The notes beneath the pieces were generated by a model. It ran no database searches. It was not told the DNA's origin and saw only the letters and a program-made list of their open reading frames with translations. From Selaginella tamariscina (lineage: Eukaryota; Streptophyta; Lycopodiopsida; Selaginellales; Selaginellaceae), in assembly GCA_003024785.1 (NCBI GenBank), contig PUQB01000004.1, positions 496,001 to 560,000 on the forward strand: a stretch of 64,000 nucleotides of DNA. Direction: 5' to 3'. The position numbers were made by a program, and so were the translations under genes. This document shows, one piece after another, positions 1 through 10,496 of this stretch. The stretch's first letter is position 1. Each line of letters opens with the position of its first letter.

Positions 1-299
1 TTTATTTATTAGAAATAGCAATAATTATATTAAATGTTATTAATGTAATCAAAATCTATAAACTTTGATTGTATGCCTATATAGCTATACATTTGATTTT
101 ATTATTTTGATTTTAGCTATAAATTTCTTTTCATATTTTAAGTTTTCATTTGATGCTAAACATTTTTAACATAACAAATTTTTATATGTTATATGTTTAT
201 TAAATGTTTTAGTTTTTTACATGAGTATTCGTGCATCTTTGGTTTTTAAATTTATTATTATCCTTTTTTTTCACTTATATAAAAAAGACCTTTAGGGTT

Positions 300-1500
300 G
301 AATTGCTTAAAATTTGAACTAGATTAATTTATTAATTTAACCTAACATAATAAATCATGTGTGAATCCACATATTGTTAAGTTACATAATATCTTTTTAT
401 GTTAAGCCAAATCCAAATGATAAACAATTGTTAATTAATTTAACAATGTTGTGTCTTAAGCAAATTGAACAATTATGTTAATCCTAAACGATCAAAATAA
501 TTTAACATAACAACATATAAGTAATATACACATATAGGTCTCTCCATATATGTGTGCACAACTTTTTGCTTTAGGCAATGAATATACTTTCCAAGCAAGT
601 GTAATTGATTGCACTCATTTTAAAATTTAACTTATCATTTTAAAAAAAATAACATATCTAAATTAGAAGGAAGTTCAATCATTACCATAGGCATTTGTAA
701 AATCCTTTCTAACTGGAATTTGAGTTGGTGATACCCCTTGTAACCTAGGATGTAAGGCTTTAGCTGCATCAATGATGTAAATACTAGATGTTAGTTTTGG
801 CTACTATAAGAGTGTGTACGATGAGCAAGTATAAAGGAACCCCATTCATTGTCGATAATAGGAACTTGATGCATACTCAAAAATGATATAATGACCATTT
901 GAGTATTGACAAAGGATGAAACTCACATCTTTAATGATGGGGGCTAAAAGAGCCTTGAAAACCTTGTAATGCAAGTCTTTAGCTCTACCCCATAAAATAT
1001 ATTCTTATTGATAAATGTATCATCAACCTTGAAAAAACTCACAAGCCTTTTAAAATCTTGAAAAATGTGATGTAATAAAATCTTTATAATTGGTATTTTG
1101 CTTCTCAATAGTTAGACAAAATGTGTTGCAAAACCATATAAATTACTTCTTACATTCGTAATTTCTGTTTTCACTAATCTTCTTCAAAGAAGTGCATAAA
1201 GAATCAATAAAACCATTCTTTATTATAAAATTTACTCACCATATTTAGGACTAAAAAAAATTGAAATGAAGAGAGCTTGCAAGTGCCCTACCGCATGATG
1301 AAATCCCTATTAACAAGTCATGTTTTATTTTGTTTTCTTCAACTTCACTTATCACATATGTTACAATCACTAATGCTTATCCTATTAATCTTAATAAGGT
1401 CATCTCATCCTCATGCATAATGCATAATTAAAACCCTATCAAAAAATAGTAATATGAAGATGCAATCAAAATTCTAATTGTAAATAGTTCACAATATACT
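300..1500. repeat. Degenerate direct duplication, copy 1
   Basis: This AT-rich, gene-free stretch is repeated, diverged, at about 1650-2770. Shared landmarks in the same order include the block around 340-480 (matching 1691-1880), the 'tctctccatat...gctttaggcaa' block near 540 (matching about 1932), and the block at 1345-1440 (matching about 2645-2760). The segment 660-795 has its counterpart in inverted orientation in copy 2. No convincing open reading frame is present in 1-3,700. It may be remnants of an unrecognised transposon; no termini were found. Confidence 0.7.
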
Positions 1501-1649
1501 CATTGGTAGAGTTTATTGATGATCTATAAGAGATGAAGTATCGACATAAGCACAAGGGAGTAAAACCAATACCACACGATCACAACTTTGACATGCAAGA
1601 AGGCACTAGAAGTTGTTTAATGTATTACTTGGGCCATATATAAAGTGAT

Positions 1650-2770
1650 GTTATTTTTATAAAGTCTAAACTAAGTTAGTTTCATTAACTTAACCTAACA
1701 TAATAAAACATGTGTGAATCCACATATTGTTATGTAACATAAGATAGTATATATATGAAACAACTTTATTCAAATTACATAATATTATTTTATGTTAAGC
1801 CATATTCAGATAATAAAAAATTGTTAATTAATTTGACAATGTTGCATGTTAAGTGAACTGAATAATTATGTTAATCCTTGACCATTATGTGAAGAGGCCC
1901 ATGCTTTAACAAAGTAATATACAAATATAGGTCTCTCCATATGTGTGTGTGTGTGTGCAACTTTATGCTTTAGGCAACGGATATAATTAACAAACCAACT
2001 CTTTCTTTTTACAACTTTCTAAGCTAGTGTGATTGATTGCATTCATTTTAAGATCTAACAATTATAATGATTAGAATATTTCGATAGAAAATAACAATTT
2101 AGTGTGATTATTCATGGCATCTATAATAACAAACACTGCTTAGTTTTGTGCTATTCCAAGACTGTGTGCGACAAATAAGTATGGAAGAACTTAAAATTCC
2201 TATGTAATTTTGAGTTGGAAAGAATTCTACAAGCATTTCTGGTAGTGATCGACTTCCTTCCAATCTATATATATTGTTTATCTCCATTATCTAGTATTCA
2301 CATCATTGATGCAGCTAAAGCCTTACATCCTAAGTGACAAGTGGTACCACCAACTCCTTGGCTTATCACCCTATTCATTGGCGATAATAGGAATTTGATG
2401 CTTGCTTAGAAATAATATAATGACCAATTGAGTAGAGACGGGTTAATGATGAAACTTGCCTCTTTAGTGATGAAAGGCTAATAGAGGCCTTGAAAACCTT
2501 GTAATGCAAGCCTCTGGTGAGATATATTCTTACCAATTCTAAATGTATCATTAACCTCGAAAACTCAAGAGCTTTTTAAAAACTTTAAGAATGTGACTAC
2601 TACCAAGGAAATTTGCAAATGCTTGTCGCATGTAATCCCCATTAACAAGCCATGCTTTGCCTTGTTTTCTTTAATTTCACATATCGCATGTGTCACAATC
2701 ACTAATGTCTATCCTATTGATCTTACTAATGTCATTCTTAAATGCACAACTAAAAACCTATAGGATTACT
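1650..2770. repeat. Degenerate direct duplication, copy 2, with internal inversion
   Basis: This is the second copy of the 300-1500 segment. The flanking parts run in the same direction as copy 1. About 2215-2365 is the reverse complement of 660-795: for example, the sequence around 2292-2330 reads as the complement of 752-790. Its right end (from 2691) was itself amplified into a 342-bp tandem array. Confidence 0.65.
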
Positions 2771-3690
2771 AAGAAATAAAATTGTTTGTCTATTGTTTAA
2801 ATATTATTTTTATTATGTAATATACACAAGATATTTATATCTATGAATTATTTTTACATATAAGATATTTATATCCAAAAGTTCTTTTCACAAGTAAAGA
2901 AACTAAAGACTAAAATGTGGTTATGACTTAAATATGCAAAAGTACTTTTATATGTAGTTCATTAAATTGTATTGGATGTGTAGAAAAAATCACCACACTT
3001 TCTAATATACACTATGTTTGTGTGTATGCATGTGTCACAATCACTAATGCCTATCCTATTGATCTTACTAATGTCATTCTTAAATGCACAACTAAAAACC
3101 TATAGGATTACTAAGAAATAAAATTGTTTGTCTATTGTTTAAATATTATTTTTATTATGTAATATACACAAGATATTTATATCTATGAATTATTTTTACA
3201 TATAAGATATTTATATCCAAAAGTTCTTTTCACAAGTAAAGAAACTAAAGACTAAAATGTGGTTATGACTTAAATATGCAAAAGTACTTTTATATGTAGT
3301 TCATTAAATTGTATTGGATGTGTAGAAAAAATCACCACACTTTCTAATATACACTATGTTTGTGTGTATGCATGTGTCACAATCACTAATGCCTATCCTA
3401 TTGATCTTACTAATGTCATTCTTAAATGCACAACTAAAAACCTATAGGATTACTAAGAAATAAAATTGTTTGTCTATTGTTTAAATATTATTTTTATTAT
3501 GTAATATACACAAGATATTTATATCTATAAATTATTTTTACATATAAGATATTTATATCCAAAAGTTATGACGTAAATATGCAAAAGTACTTTTATATGT
3601 AGTTCATTAAATTGTATTGGATGTGTAGAAAAAATCACCACACTTTCTAATATAGACTAGACTATATTATATATGTTTGTGTGTATGCAT
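2691..3690. repeat. 342-bp tandem repeat, three copies
   Basis: Three head-to-tail copies start at 2691, 3033 and 3375, giving an exact 342-bp period. The first two are almost identical. The third lacks about 40 bp (after about 3565) and runs into the 5' LTR of the adjacent retrotransposon. The start of the unit matches the end of the older duplication near 1360-1450, so the array grew from sequence already there. No coding potential is seen. Confidence 0.9.
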
Positions 3691-3699
3691 GTGTGTATG

Positions 3700-4065
3700 T
3701 TGACTTGAACCTGAGACCTTTTGGCTACAGCACACATGTGTTAACCAATTAATCGGTATGATCCTAGATGCTGAACTACACCATCAACAGCAAGGCGTAT
3801 ATTCATACGCATGTTCCAGACTAGATGTCGACCACACATTCCAGACCAGTTGTGGATCACACATTCCAAACCAGTTGTGGACCATATAATCCTCAGGACC
3901 TTAGATATATAAACAGGGTTCCAGTTCAGGTTTCTCAGAATCATTTAACACTAGTCTTCGGCCTTGTGTTTCATTTTGTATTCATTTCTTTCTTGAATAC
4001 AATCTCCTCCTTTCAAGGTTCCACCCTTGTTCTAAAGGTTTCGCCCTTTGCACAAGGTCGTGACA
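3700..4065 (+). repeat. 5' LTR (left edge eroded)
   Basis: It is collinear with 9014-9381 from 'gacttgaacc' to 'cgtgaca'. The first 35 bp of the 3' LTR (8979-9013) have no match here; that space holds sequence of the 342-bp repeat, so the left edge is lost or overwritten. Three tandem versions of an 'accacacattccagaccagttgtgg'-like unit (abbreviated) lie between 3820 and 3890. Confidence 0.8.
3904..3937 (+). promoter_or_regulatory. LTR TATA box and predicted transcript start
   Basis: A TATA-like gatatataaac lies at about 3904-3914. A start 25-30 bp downstream would fall at about 3932-3937, where the sequence CTCAGAATCATT (3934-3945) begins. The same arrangement is kept in the 3' LTR (9251-9262). 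The start position is inferred from spacing only. Confidence 0.5.
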
Positions 4066-4070
4066 GTTTG

Positions 4071-4082
4071 AATGATTCTGAG
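4071..4082 (+). other. Putative self-priming primer-binding site
   Basis: AATGATTCTGAG lies 5 nt after the 5' LTR and is the exact reverse complement of CTCAGAATCATT at 3934-3945, the predicted 5' end of the transcript. No tRNA-complementary TGG motif is found at this place. Tf1 of fission yeast, and by prediction the vertebrate sushi elements, prime reverse transcription by folding the RNA 5' end onto such a site. Confidence 0.6.
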
Positions 4083-4229
4083 GTAGTGACAAGCTTCTGT
4101 TTCCGCTTGTCATCGATCCCATTTTCTTTCTTTCTTCTTTTCAATTTTCTTTTCGATTTTTTTTTTCTTTTCTTTTTCTTTTCTGATTTTCTTCTCTTTT
4201 TCTTTTTGATTTTTCTTCTTCGACTCATC

Positions 4230-5080
4230 ATGTCCGAGCATGCTCTTCATGAGCAAGTTGCTGCCCTCCAGCAGCAGCTCAAACAATACACCTGGAGAAT
4301 GATCAGCTCCGACAGCGTGCGAATTCTCCAGAGCGAAGATCAGCATGCCCGAAAAGTTCGATGGTACCCGATCGAAGTTCCGAGGTTTTCTCAATCAAGT
4401 TCGTCTGCGGATCGTGATGCAGCCGAGGCGCTACAGCACAGAACCCATTAAGGTTGGATTGATCGGGTCGCTGCTTTCTGGTTCTGCTCTTTCATGGTTC
4501 TCAGCCTTGCTGGAGAACAATGATCCGATCCTTGGGAATTTTGACGAGTTTGTGGAACGGTTCACGGCGATGTTCAGTGACGTGGATCGTGAGAGTGCTG
4601 CCATCACCAAACTCCGTCAGCTTCACCAAGGGGGTATGTCGGTAGCAGAGTACGCATCGAAGTTTCAACTTCTTGCTTGTGATGTCACATGGGGAGATCG
4701 TGCTCTCAAGGAGGTTTTCGGTCGGGGTTGCAGGACGAGGTCAAAGACATGTTGCTGAATTTTGCGGTTCCAAACCCTCACCAGCATGATCGAGTTGGCA
4801 ATTCGTTGTGACAACCGGTTGATCGAGCGGAAACAAGAACGTCGGCATCCTTCTTTCTTCTTGGTGCCGTCTTCTTCCATTTCTGCAGTCCCTGTTCCCT
4901 CATCTGCTGATTCATCATCTTCCTCAGTAGAACCATCCCCGATGGAATTAGGGATCACGAGGCAAGCTTTTGCCAACCGAACGTCAGAAGCGGATTCAGT
5001 ACAAGCTTTGTTTGTACTGTGGGGACCCGTACCACAAGTTGGAGAATTGTCATCGACGTCCAAAACAAGCTCGTGAAGTG
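4230..5080 (+). pseudogene. gag: Retrotransposon gag, frame-broken
   Basis: A start codon at 4230 follows a long pyrimidine tract (about 4120-4225) and opens a short glutamine-rich N-terminus. The frame then shifts to one beginning near 4345 that carries a gag-like core (FDGTRSKFRGFLNQVRL, a conserved tryptophan in SALSWFSALL, FVERFTAMFSD, and GGMSVAEYASKFQLL). At about 4750 the frame breaks again and continues with a serine-rich segment. A CX2CX4HX4C knuckle may survive near 5005-5060 in another frame but is not intact. Confidence 0.8.
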
Positions 5081-5269
5081 GCCCTTGCTGTGCTGCCGGG
5101 AAACGAGAAGATCCAGCCCGAATAGGAGCCGTCCGGCTGGATTGCCGTGGAACAACTCATGTTCCTCAAGGCTCTTCACTCATAACATCTTCCCTTCCTC
5201 ATCTTGGATCCATTCCATCCACGAAGGTGTGCAAGCCGTTCCATGTTCCGGTGCAGCTGAAGACACCAG

Positions 5270-5570
5270 AGGTGGAGTTCTCTGGTAAAGCTTTGGTGGA
5301 TAGCGGAGCGAACGCAAATTTCATCGACAAAATTTTGCTGTCAAACACGGGATCCGTCTACATCCTTTGAAGACTCCTGGTTCTGTACGGGTCGTTGATG
5401 GACGAGATATCAAATCTGGAGCGGTAATAAATGACACGGAGTTCGTTGAGGTCGTTGCTTGCGGTGTGTGCAACATCTCCTTCAGTGTTGTTTCTATTCC
5501 AGACTCTACGATTATCCTTGGTTTGCCGTGGATCGAGTTGGTGGATCCTGGTTGGAGAGAACGTTTCATG
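5270..5570 (+). pseudogene. Retrotransposon aspartic protease
   Basis: The active-site motif ALVDSGANANFID is encoded from 5290, with the catalytic aspartate codon at 5299-5301. The second hallmark, TIILGLPWIELVDP, lies near 5510-5550. A frame change between the two (about 5340) breaks the domain. It sits between gag and reverse transcriptase, as expected for Ty3/gypsy. Confidence 0.8.
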
Positions 5571-5769
5571 AACAGTTTCCCAGCTGTTTCAACTCCAGCC
5601 ACACTCTTTGATTCCGATCCTGTTCCAGTTCCTCCTCCACTTCAGTCTCGCATATCACCTTGAAGCAGTTCAAGAAAGATAGCCGACATGACCCAGCATC
5701 ATCAAAGTCTATCCCTGCCTGCTAAGGATGTTTTTTCCTCCTGCCTTACCAAAGCAGTATGCCGATTTC

Positions 5770-7110
5770 GCAGACGTCTTCGACAAAAAAAAGCTTCTGC
5801 CTTGCCACCGCACCGTGAGTACGACTGTCCTATCGATCTCGTTGAGGGTAAGCAGCCGTCCTCCGGTCCCATTTACGGTCTCTCACCAACAGAGTTGGAG
5901 ACATTGAGGAAATACATTGAGGAGAATCTTGTCACCGGATTTATCCGTCATTCGCGATCACCGGCTGGTGCTCCAGTATTCTTTGTTTCCAAGAAGGATG
6001 GAAGTCTCCGGCTCGTGGTGGACTACCGAGATCTGAATAAGGTCACCATTCCAAACAAGTATCCTCTCCCGCTCGTCTCCGACATGCTCGAACGTCTTTC
6101 TGGTGCCCGATACTTCACAAAGATCGATTTAAGAGGAGCGTACAATCTCATCCGAATTCGAGAAGGGGACGAGTGGAAAGCTTTCCGTACACGCTACGGA
6201 CATTTCGAGTACGTAGTAATGCCGTTCGGCCTGACAAATGCACCTGCTGTGTTCCAGCACATGGCTAACGATATTTTTGGGACTTCTTGGATTTGTTTGT
6301 CATCATGTACCTAGACGACATCCTGATATTTTCCAAGACTCGAGAAGAACACGAACGGCATGTACGGTTAGTCTTGGAGAGGCTCCGGAAGCACCACTTG
6401 TTTGCCAAGTTGGAGAAGTGCTCTTTCAGTCAGCAGTTGTCGAGTTCCTGGGGTACATCATTTCAGCTGAAGGTGTTCACATGGATCCTGCAAAAGTCCG
6501 GACTGTATTGGAGTGGGAGAGACCATCAAATGTTCGTGATGTTCGATGTTTCCTCGGGTTTGCGAACTTCTATCGACGTTTCGTTCGGGATTCTCCAAGA
6601 TTGCATTGCCATTGACGAAGTTGACTGGCAAGGATGTTCCATTTGTCTGGTCCTCTGAGGCTGAGGAGGCGTTCGAGTTCCTAAAGAAGGCGTTCACCTC
6701 GGCACCTGTTCTTATCCATCCTGACCCTGCGAAGCCATATTTCGTGGAAGCTGATGCCTCTGACTTCGCCATTGGTGGAGTGTTGTCCCAGGAAGGTCCA
6801 GATCATCTTCTCCATCCCATTGCTTTCCATTCCCGCAAGTTCACTGCACCTGAGATCAACTACGATGTTACAACAAGGAGCTGCTGGCGATCGTCGATGC
6901 CTTTGAGGAGTGCGCAGATTCCTTGAAGGTTCCCCGCATGTGGTTAAGGTGTATTGTGATCACAAGAACCTCCAGTACTGGGCAACAGCACGAGTTCTCA
7001 ATCGACGTCAGGCGCGATGGGCACAGTCTTTGTCCCGGTTCCGATACGTGATTATTCATCATCCCGGTCGTCTAAATGGCAAAGCAGATGCCTTATCTCG
7101 TCGCAGTTAG
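5770..7110 (+). pseudogene. pol: Reverse transcriptase and RNase H domains, frame-broken
   Basis: The RT fingers and palm are open from about 5770 to 6290: a YDCPIDL entry motif, [30 protein letters not shown] and MPFGLTNAP. The frame then shifts at about 6285 to one with [11 protein letters not shown], and at about 6430 to one with [11 protein letters not shown] and [14 protein letters not shown]. RNase H starts near 6600 ([18 protein letters not shown]) and, after another shift near 6870, ends with [11 protein letters not shown] and GKADALSRR by 7110. At least four single-base shifts are needed, so this copy is inactive, unless some shifts are consensus errors. Confidence 0.88.
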
Positions 7111-7329
7111 CTCCAGTACCAGGTGAAATCCGATTTGATCAACAAGAACAAGTCATTCTGAGCTCCGACCAGTTGTTGGTGAACGCGCTTTCCCGTTCTT
7201 CTGCTCCAGTTGACACTTCGTTTTTGGATCTAATCCGAGAAAATCTCCCTCAAGACGAGTTTGCTCGTGATGTCCTTGCACATGTTCGACGAGTTCAGCC
7301 ATTGTCTTCAGGGTCACAACTACGAGATT

Positions 7330-8440
7330 ATGCTGCTTTCCATCTTCATAATGGGTTGCTGTACCACCACATCCAAATCTATGTTCCGGACGGAGAACTG
7401 AGGTTGCGAGCTGTCCAACACTGCCATGACAACACAGCTGCAGGACATTTTGGCATTCAAAAGACGATCGAGCTGGTACAACGGTGTTCTGGTGGCCTCG
7501 GCTTCGCGTGTATGTTGAGAGATTTGTGCGATCTTGTGACACGTGCCAGCGTACAAAGCTTCCTCATCATCGACCGGTTGGACTACTACAGCCTCTTCCT
7601 ATTGCTCAGCGGCCATGGTCATCCATCACCATGGATTTCCTCACGGATTTACCGCCTTCTAGAGGGTTTGATGCTGTCCTAGTCATTGTTGATCGGTTCT
7701 CTAAGATGGCGCACTTTGTTCCCTGCAACAAGACATGTTCGGGTCCTGATGCTGCAGATCTGGTGTACCGGGAGGTGTTCCGCTTCATGGTCTTCCTGAT
7801 GAACTTGTCACTGATCGAGGTCCCCAGTTCACTTCGGCATTCTGGCGGAGATTCCTAGATCGGCTACGTATCACCGGAAGCTGTCTACTGCACATCATCC
7901 TGAAACAGATGGACAATCGGAGCGCACAATTCAGACTCTGGAACAATATCTCCGGTGTTTCATTTCTCATTGCAAGATGATTGGGTCGATCTCCTTCCTG
8001 CTGCCAGTTCGTGTACAACAACACGGCACACTCATCCATAGGTGTGTCGCCATTTTTGCGTTCTTGGTGTTCATCCTCGCTGGTCCTACAGCTTGCCCGT
8101 GGTTCCTGGCCTCACCACTGCTGCCGATGATCGTGTTGAGCATCTCCGACAGGTCCATGAGGAAGTGCAGCATCATCTTCAACGCGCTCGGATTTGCAAC
8201 AACAAGCTGCTAATCATTCCCGTTCCTCTCCTCCAGCATTCACAATTGGTGACCAAGTGTGGCTCCTCTGGCGTCATTGGCCAACCACACGTCCCTGTGA
8301 CAAGCTGGACTATCAACACTTGGGCCATTTCGCATCATCGACAAACTCTCTGATGTGACGTTTCATCTCGAGCTTCCGCCAACCATCTGGATCCATCTTG
8401 TGTTCCATGTTTCCTTATTAGAGAGTTATCATGCTCCTTC
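7330..8440 (+). pseudogene. Integrase, frame-broken
   Basis: The zinc-binding HHCC region is visible as HCHDNTAAGHFGIQKT (about 7415-7465) and CDTCQRTK (about 7535). The DDE core has its first aspartate in TMDFLTDLP (about 7630), the second in a [12 protein letters not shown] motif near 7806-7840, and the glutamate in HHPETDGQ near 7890. A GPFRI/VFHVSLL C-terminal module lies at about 8320-8420. The domains are spread over several frames. Confidence 0.85.
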
Positions 8441-8484
8441 TGAACCTGGCTGACTTCTTCCACCACCTTCTCCAGTTACAATTG

Positions 8485-8680
8485 CTGGTGAACTTGAGTT
8501 CGAGGTTGCTGCAATTCTTGACTCCAAACTTGTTCGTGGTCAGCTTCACTATTTCATGGAATCGGTTATCCACCTGGCAAACACACTTGGGAGCCTGCTG
8601 CTCATCTTGTTCATGCTCCTGATCTTGTTGCCGAGTTCCATCCTGATCTTATTGCCGAGTTCCATCAACGATATCCTACA
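8485..8680 (+). pseudogene. Chromodomain, disrupted
   Basis: Just after the integrase tail, GELEFEVAAILDSKLVRG and QLHYF are readable at 8488-8565, followed in shifted frames by remnants of the usual tryptophan-rich strand and the tail helix. A chromodomain of this type targets integration to modified histone tails in chromoviruses. The C-terminal part is broken and then amplified in the next feature. Confidence 0.75.
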
Positions 8681-8978
8681 AACGCACTTGGGAGCCTGCT
8701 CCTCATCTTGTTCATGCTCATGATCTTGTTGCCGAGTTCCATCAACGATATCCTGCAAAACCTGGGCCAGTGACGCGTAGTGCTCATCATCGAAGGGGAG
8801 ATAGTGATCTTGTTGCCGAGTTCCATCCTGATCTTATTGCACGATATCCTACAAACGCACTTGGGAGCCTGCTCCTCATCTTGTTCATGCTCCTGATCTT
8901 ATTGCCGAGTTCCATCAACGATATCCTGCAAAACCTGGGCCAGTGACGCGCAGTGCTCGTCATCGAAGGGGGAGATAA
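8580..8978 (+). repeat. Local amplification of the chromodomain tail and polypurine tract
   Basis: The core 'acttgggagcctgct' recurs at about 8586, 8686 and 8858, each time followed by 'catcttgttcatgctc'. A longer unit ending in 'gggccagtgacgcg...catcgaaggg(g)gagata' occurs twice (ending about 8807 and 8977), so the polypurine tract before the 3' LTR is present in two copies. Confidence 0.85.
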
Positions 8979-9381
8979 TGTAAGGATCATGGGTCATTTT
9001 TTGCTTTTCACAGGACTTGAACCCAAGACAAAGCTTTTGACTAACACACACATGTGTTAACTAACTGGTCCGTATGATCCTGGATGCTGAACTACACCAT
9101 CAACAACAAGGCGTATATTCATACGCATGTTCCAGACCAGTTGTCGACCACACATTCCAGACTAGTTGTGGATCACACATTCCAAACCAGTTGTGGACCA
9201 TACAATCCTCAGGACCTCAGATATATAAACAGGGTTCCAGTTCCAGGTTTCTCAGAATCATTTAACACCAGTCTTCAGCCTTGTGTTTTATTTTGTATTC
9301 ATTTCTTTTTTGAATACAATCTCCTCCTTTCAAGGTTCCACCTTGTTCTAAAGGTTTCGCCCTTTGCACAAGGTCGTGACA
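8979..9381 (+). repeat. 3' LTR (403 bp)
   Basis: It begins TGTAAGG directly after a purine tract and ends GTGACA. It holds the same TATA box and CTCAGAATCATT motif as the 5' LTR. Near its left end, on the minus strand, 'gggttcaagtcc' matches the RNA polymerase III B-box consensus and lies downstream of an A-box-like 'agttagttaaca'. Confidence 0.9.
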
Positions 9382-10496
9382 TATATAATTTAAACACTTT
9401 AAACCTCTATCTTTTTGGAGAAAGTGAGCGAATTTAAAAATGCATTTCACAAAGACAAGTAGATTTATGCACAATTGTAACCCAATAACAACAACTAATA
9501 GCACATAAAATTTAAACATATTAAAACTTTCACATTCTCTCTCTCTTGAAAAAGAGAATGACTTGGATTTACATTTACAATAATGTATTTAAATCCACAA
9601 AGACAAGCATATTTATGCATACACAAATCAAATACCTAGTGAGTACACTTATTCATATATGTGATACAATCATGAACACACACATTGAATTTAAGTGGTT
9701 TACACTTAATTTGTAACAAAGGTGTTTATTTAATTAAATGTGATGAATGCACACGCACCAATTTTAAGTACACACCTTCTACTTCTACATTCACATGTTA
9801 TTATTGTCATTTCTTGGCTACTCGAGAAGGTGTTCAAACTATGGCATCGACTTGCATGCTTGAACACTACTCAAGAGGGTGTTCAAGCATGCAAGTCTTT
9901 GTTTGACATCTTTGCTCTTTGAGTTCCTTCATCTCATTCAGGAAGTGCTTATTTTGTTCCAAGAGCTGCTTCCCAATGTTTGGACCATTCTTCTTCTTAA
10001 TGGATCATGGCTCACCTTTTGAACCTTAGTGATGGAAGTTGCTATCATTCACATCCTCAAGGTCTGCAACTCTACCTTTAAAGGTGTCCATTGTGTATAA
10101 CCTTTCAAGATACATGATTGAAACATGTACAAGACTAATGTGAAGTATGTCTCTTTGCATTTTTCTCACCATTTCTCTTGGTCATTTAAAAAAATCTCTA
10201 CTGCCATTCTCCAATGGTAGTCAAAAACTTGTTTGAAGTTAGAAATTAGATTTGGCCACTTGTTTCTTGCATGGTTTGCATCTCTATCCTCCTAAGCTTA
10301 TTTTGTAAGCTTATTAACTAATTTCCTCCATTTATGAATTGTTTGCTTTGCCTTCTCCTCTAAAGTGCTTGAGGGCTCTTCCACAACATTTAGAGCGGAC
10401 AAGACAATAAATTTTGCTAAGGTTCAATTTCAAACTTGCTTTTGGTTTTGCTTCTTAGCATCAACAATTACATTTTAATCCCCTTTCTAAAAGGAT
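9382..10496. other. Gene-free spacer
   Basis: Moderately AT-rich DNA. A near-perfect inverted repeat of a 'tgttcaagcatgcaagt'-like sequence around 9850-9900 could fold into a hairpin. No gene, splice pattern or known repeat family was recognised. Confidence 0.5.

Larger units (their letters stand above)
3700..9381 (+). mobile_element. Chromodomain Ty3/gypsy LTR retrotransposon (Tcn1/sushi-like), decayed
   Basis: The two LTRs (about 3700-4065 and 8979-9381) flank gag, aspartic protease, reverse transcriptase, RNase H, integrase and a C-terminal chromodomain, in the order of Ty3/gypsy chromoviruses. The RT text ([19 protein letters not shown], then YLDD) resembles the chromovirus group known from fungi, vertebrates, mosses and lycophytes rather than the usual angiosperm clades. 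The reading frame is broken many times, so the copy cannot encode one polyprotein. A purine tract (gaagggggagat) precedes the 3' LTR. No clear target duplication was found because the 5' LTR edge merges with the tandem repeat. Confidence 0.9.

Noticed and set aside
3702..3760. A genuine tRNA gene on the minus strand at the LTR edge.
   Set aside because: Box-like motifs are present, but no acceptor stem or plausible anticodon arm can be formed, and the same sequence lies in the other LTR.
4013..4394. Lysine-rich open frames on the minus strand opposite the gag start.
   Set aside because: They are the complement of the pyrimidine tract in the retrotransposon leader.
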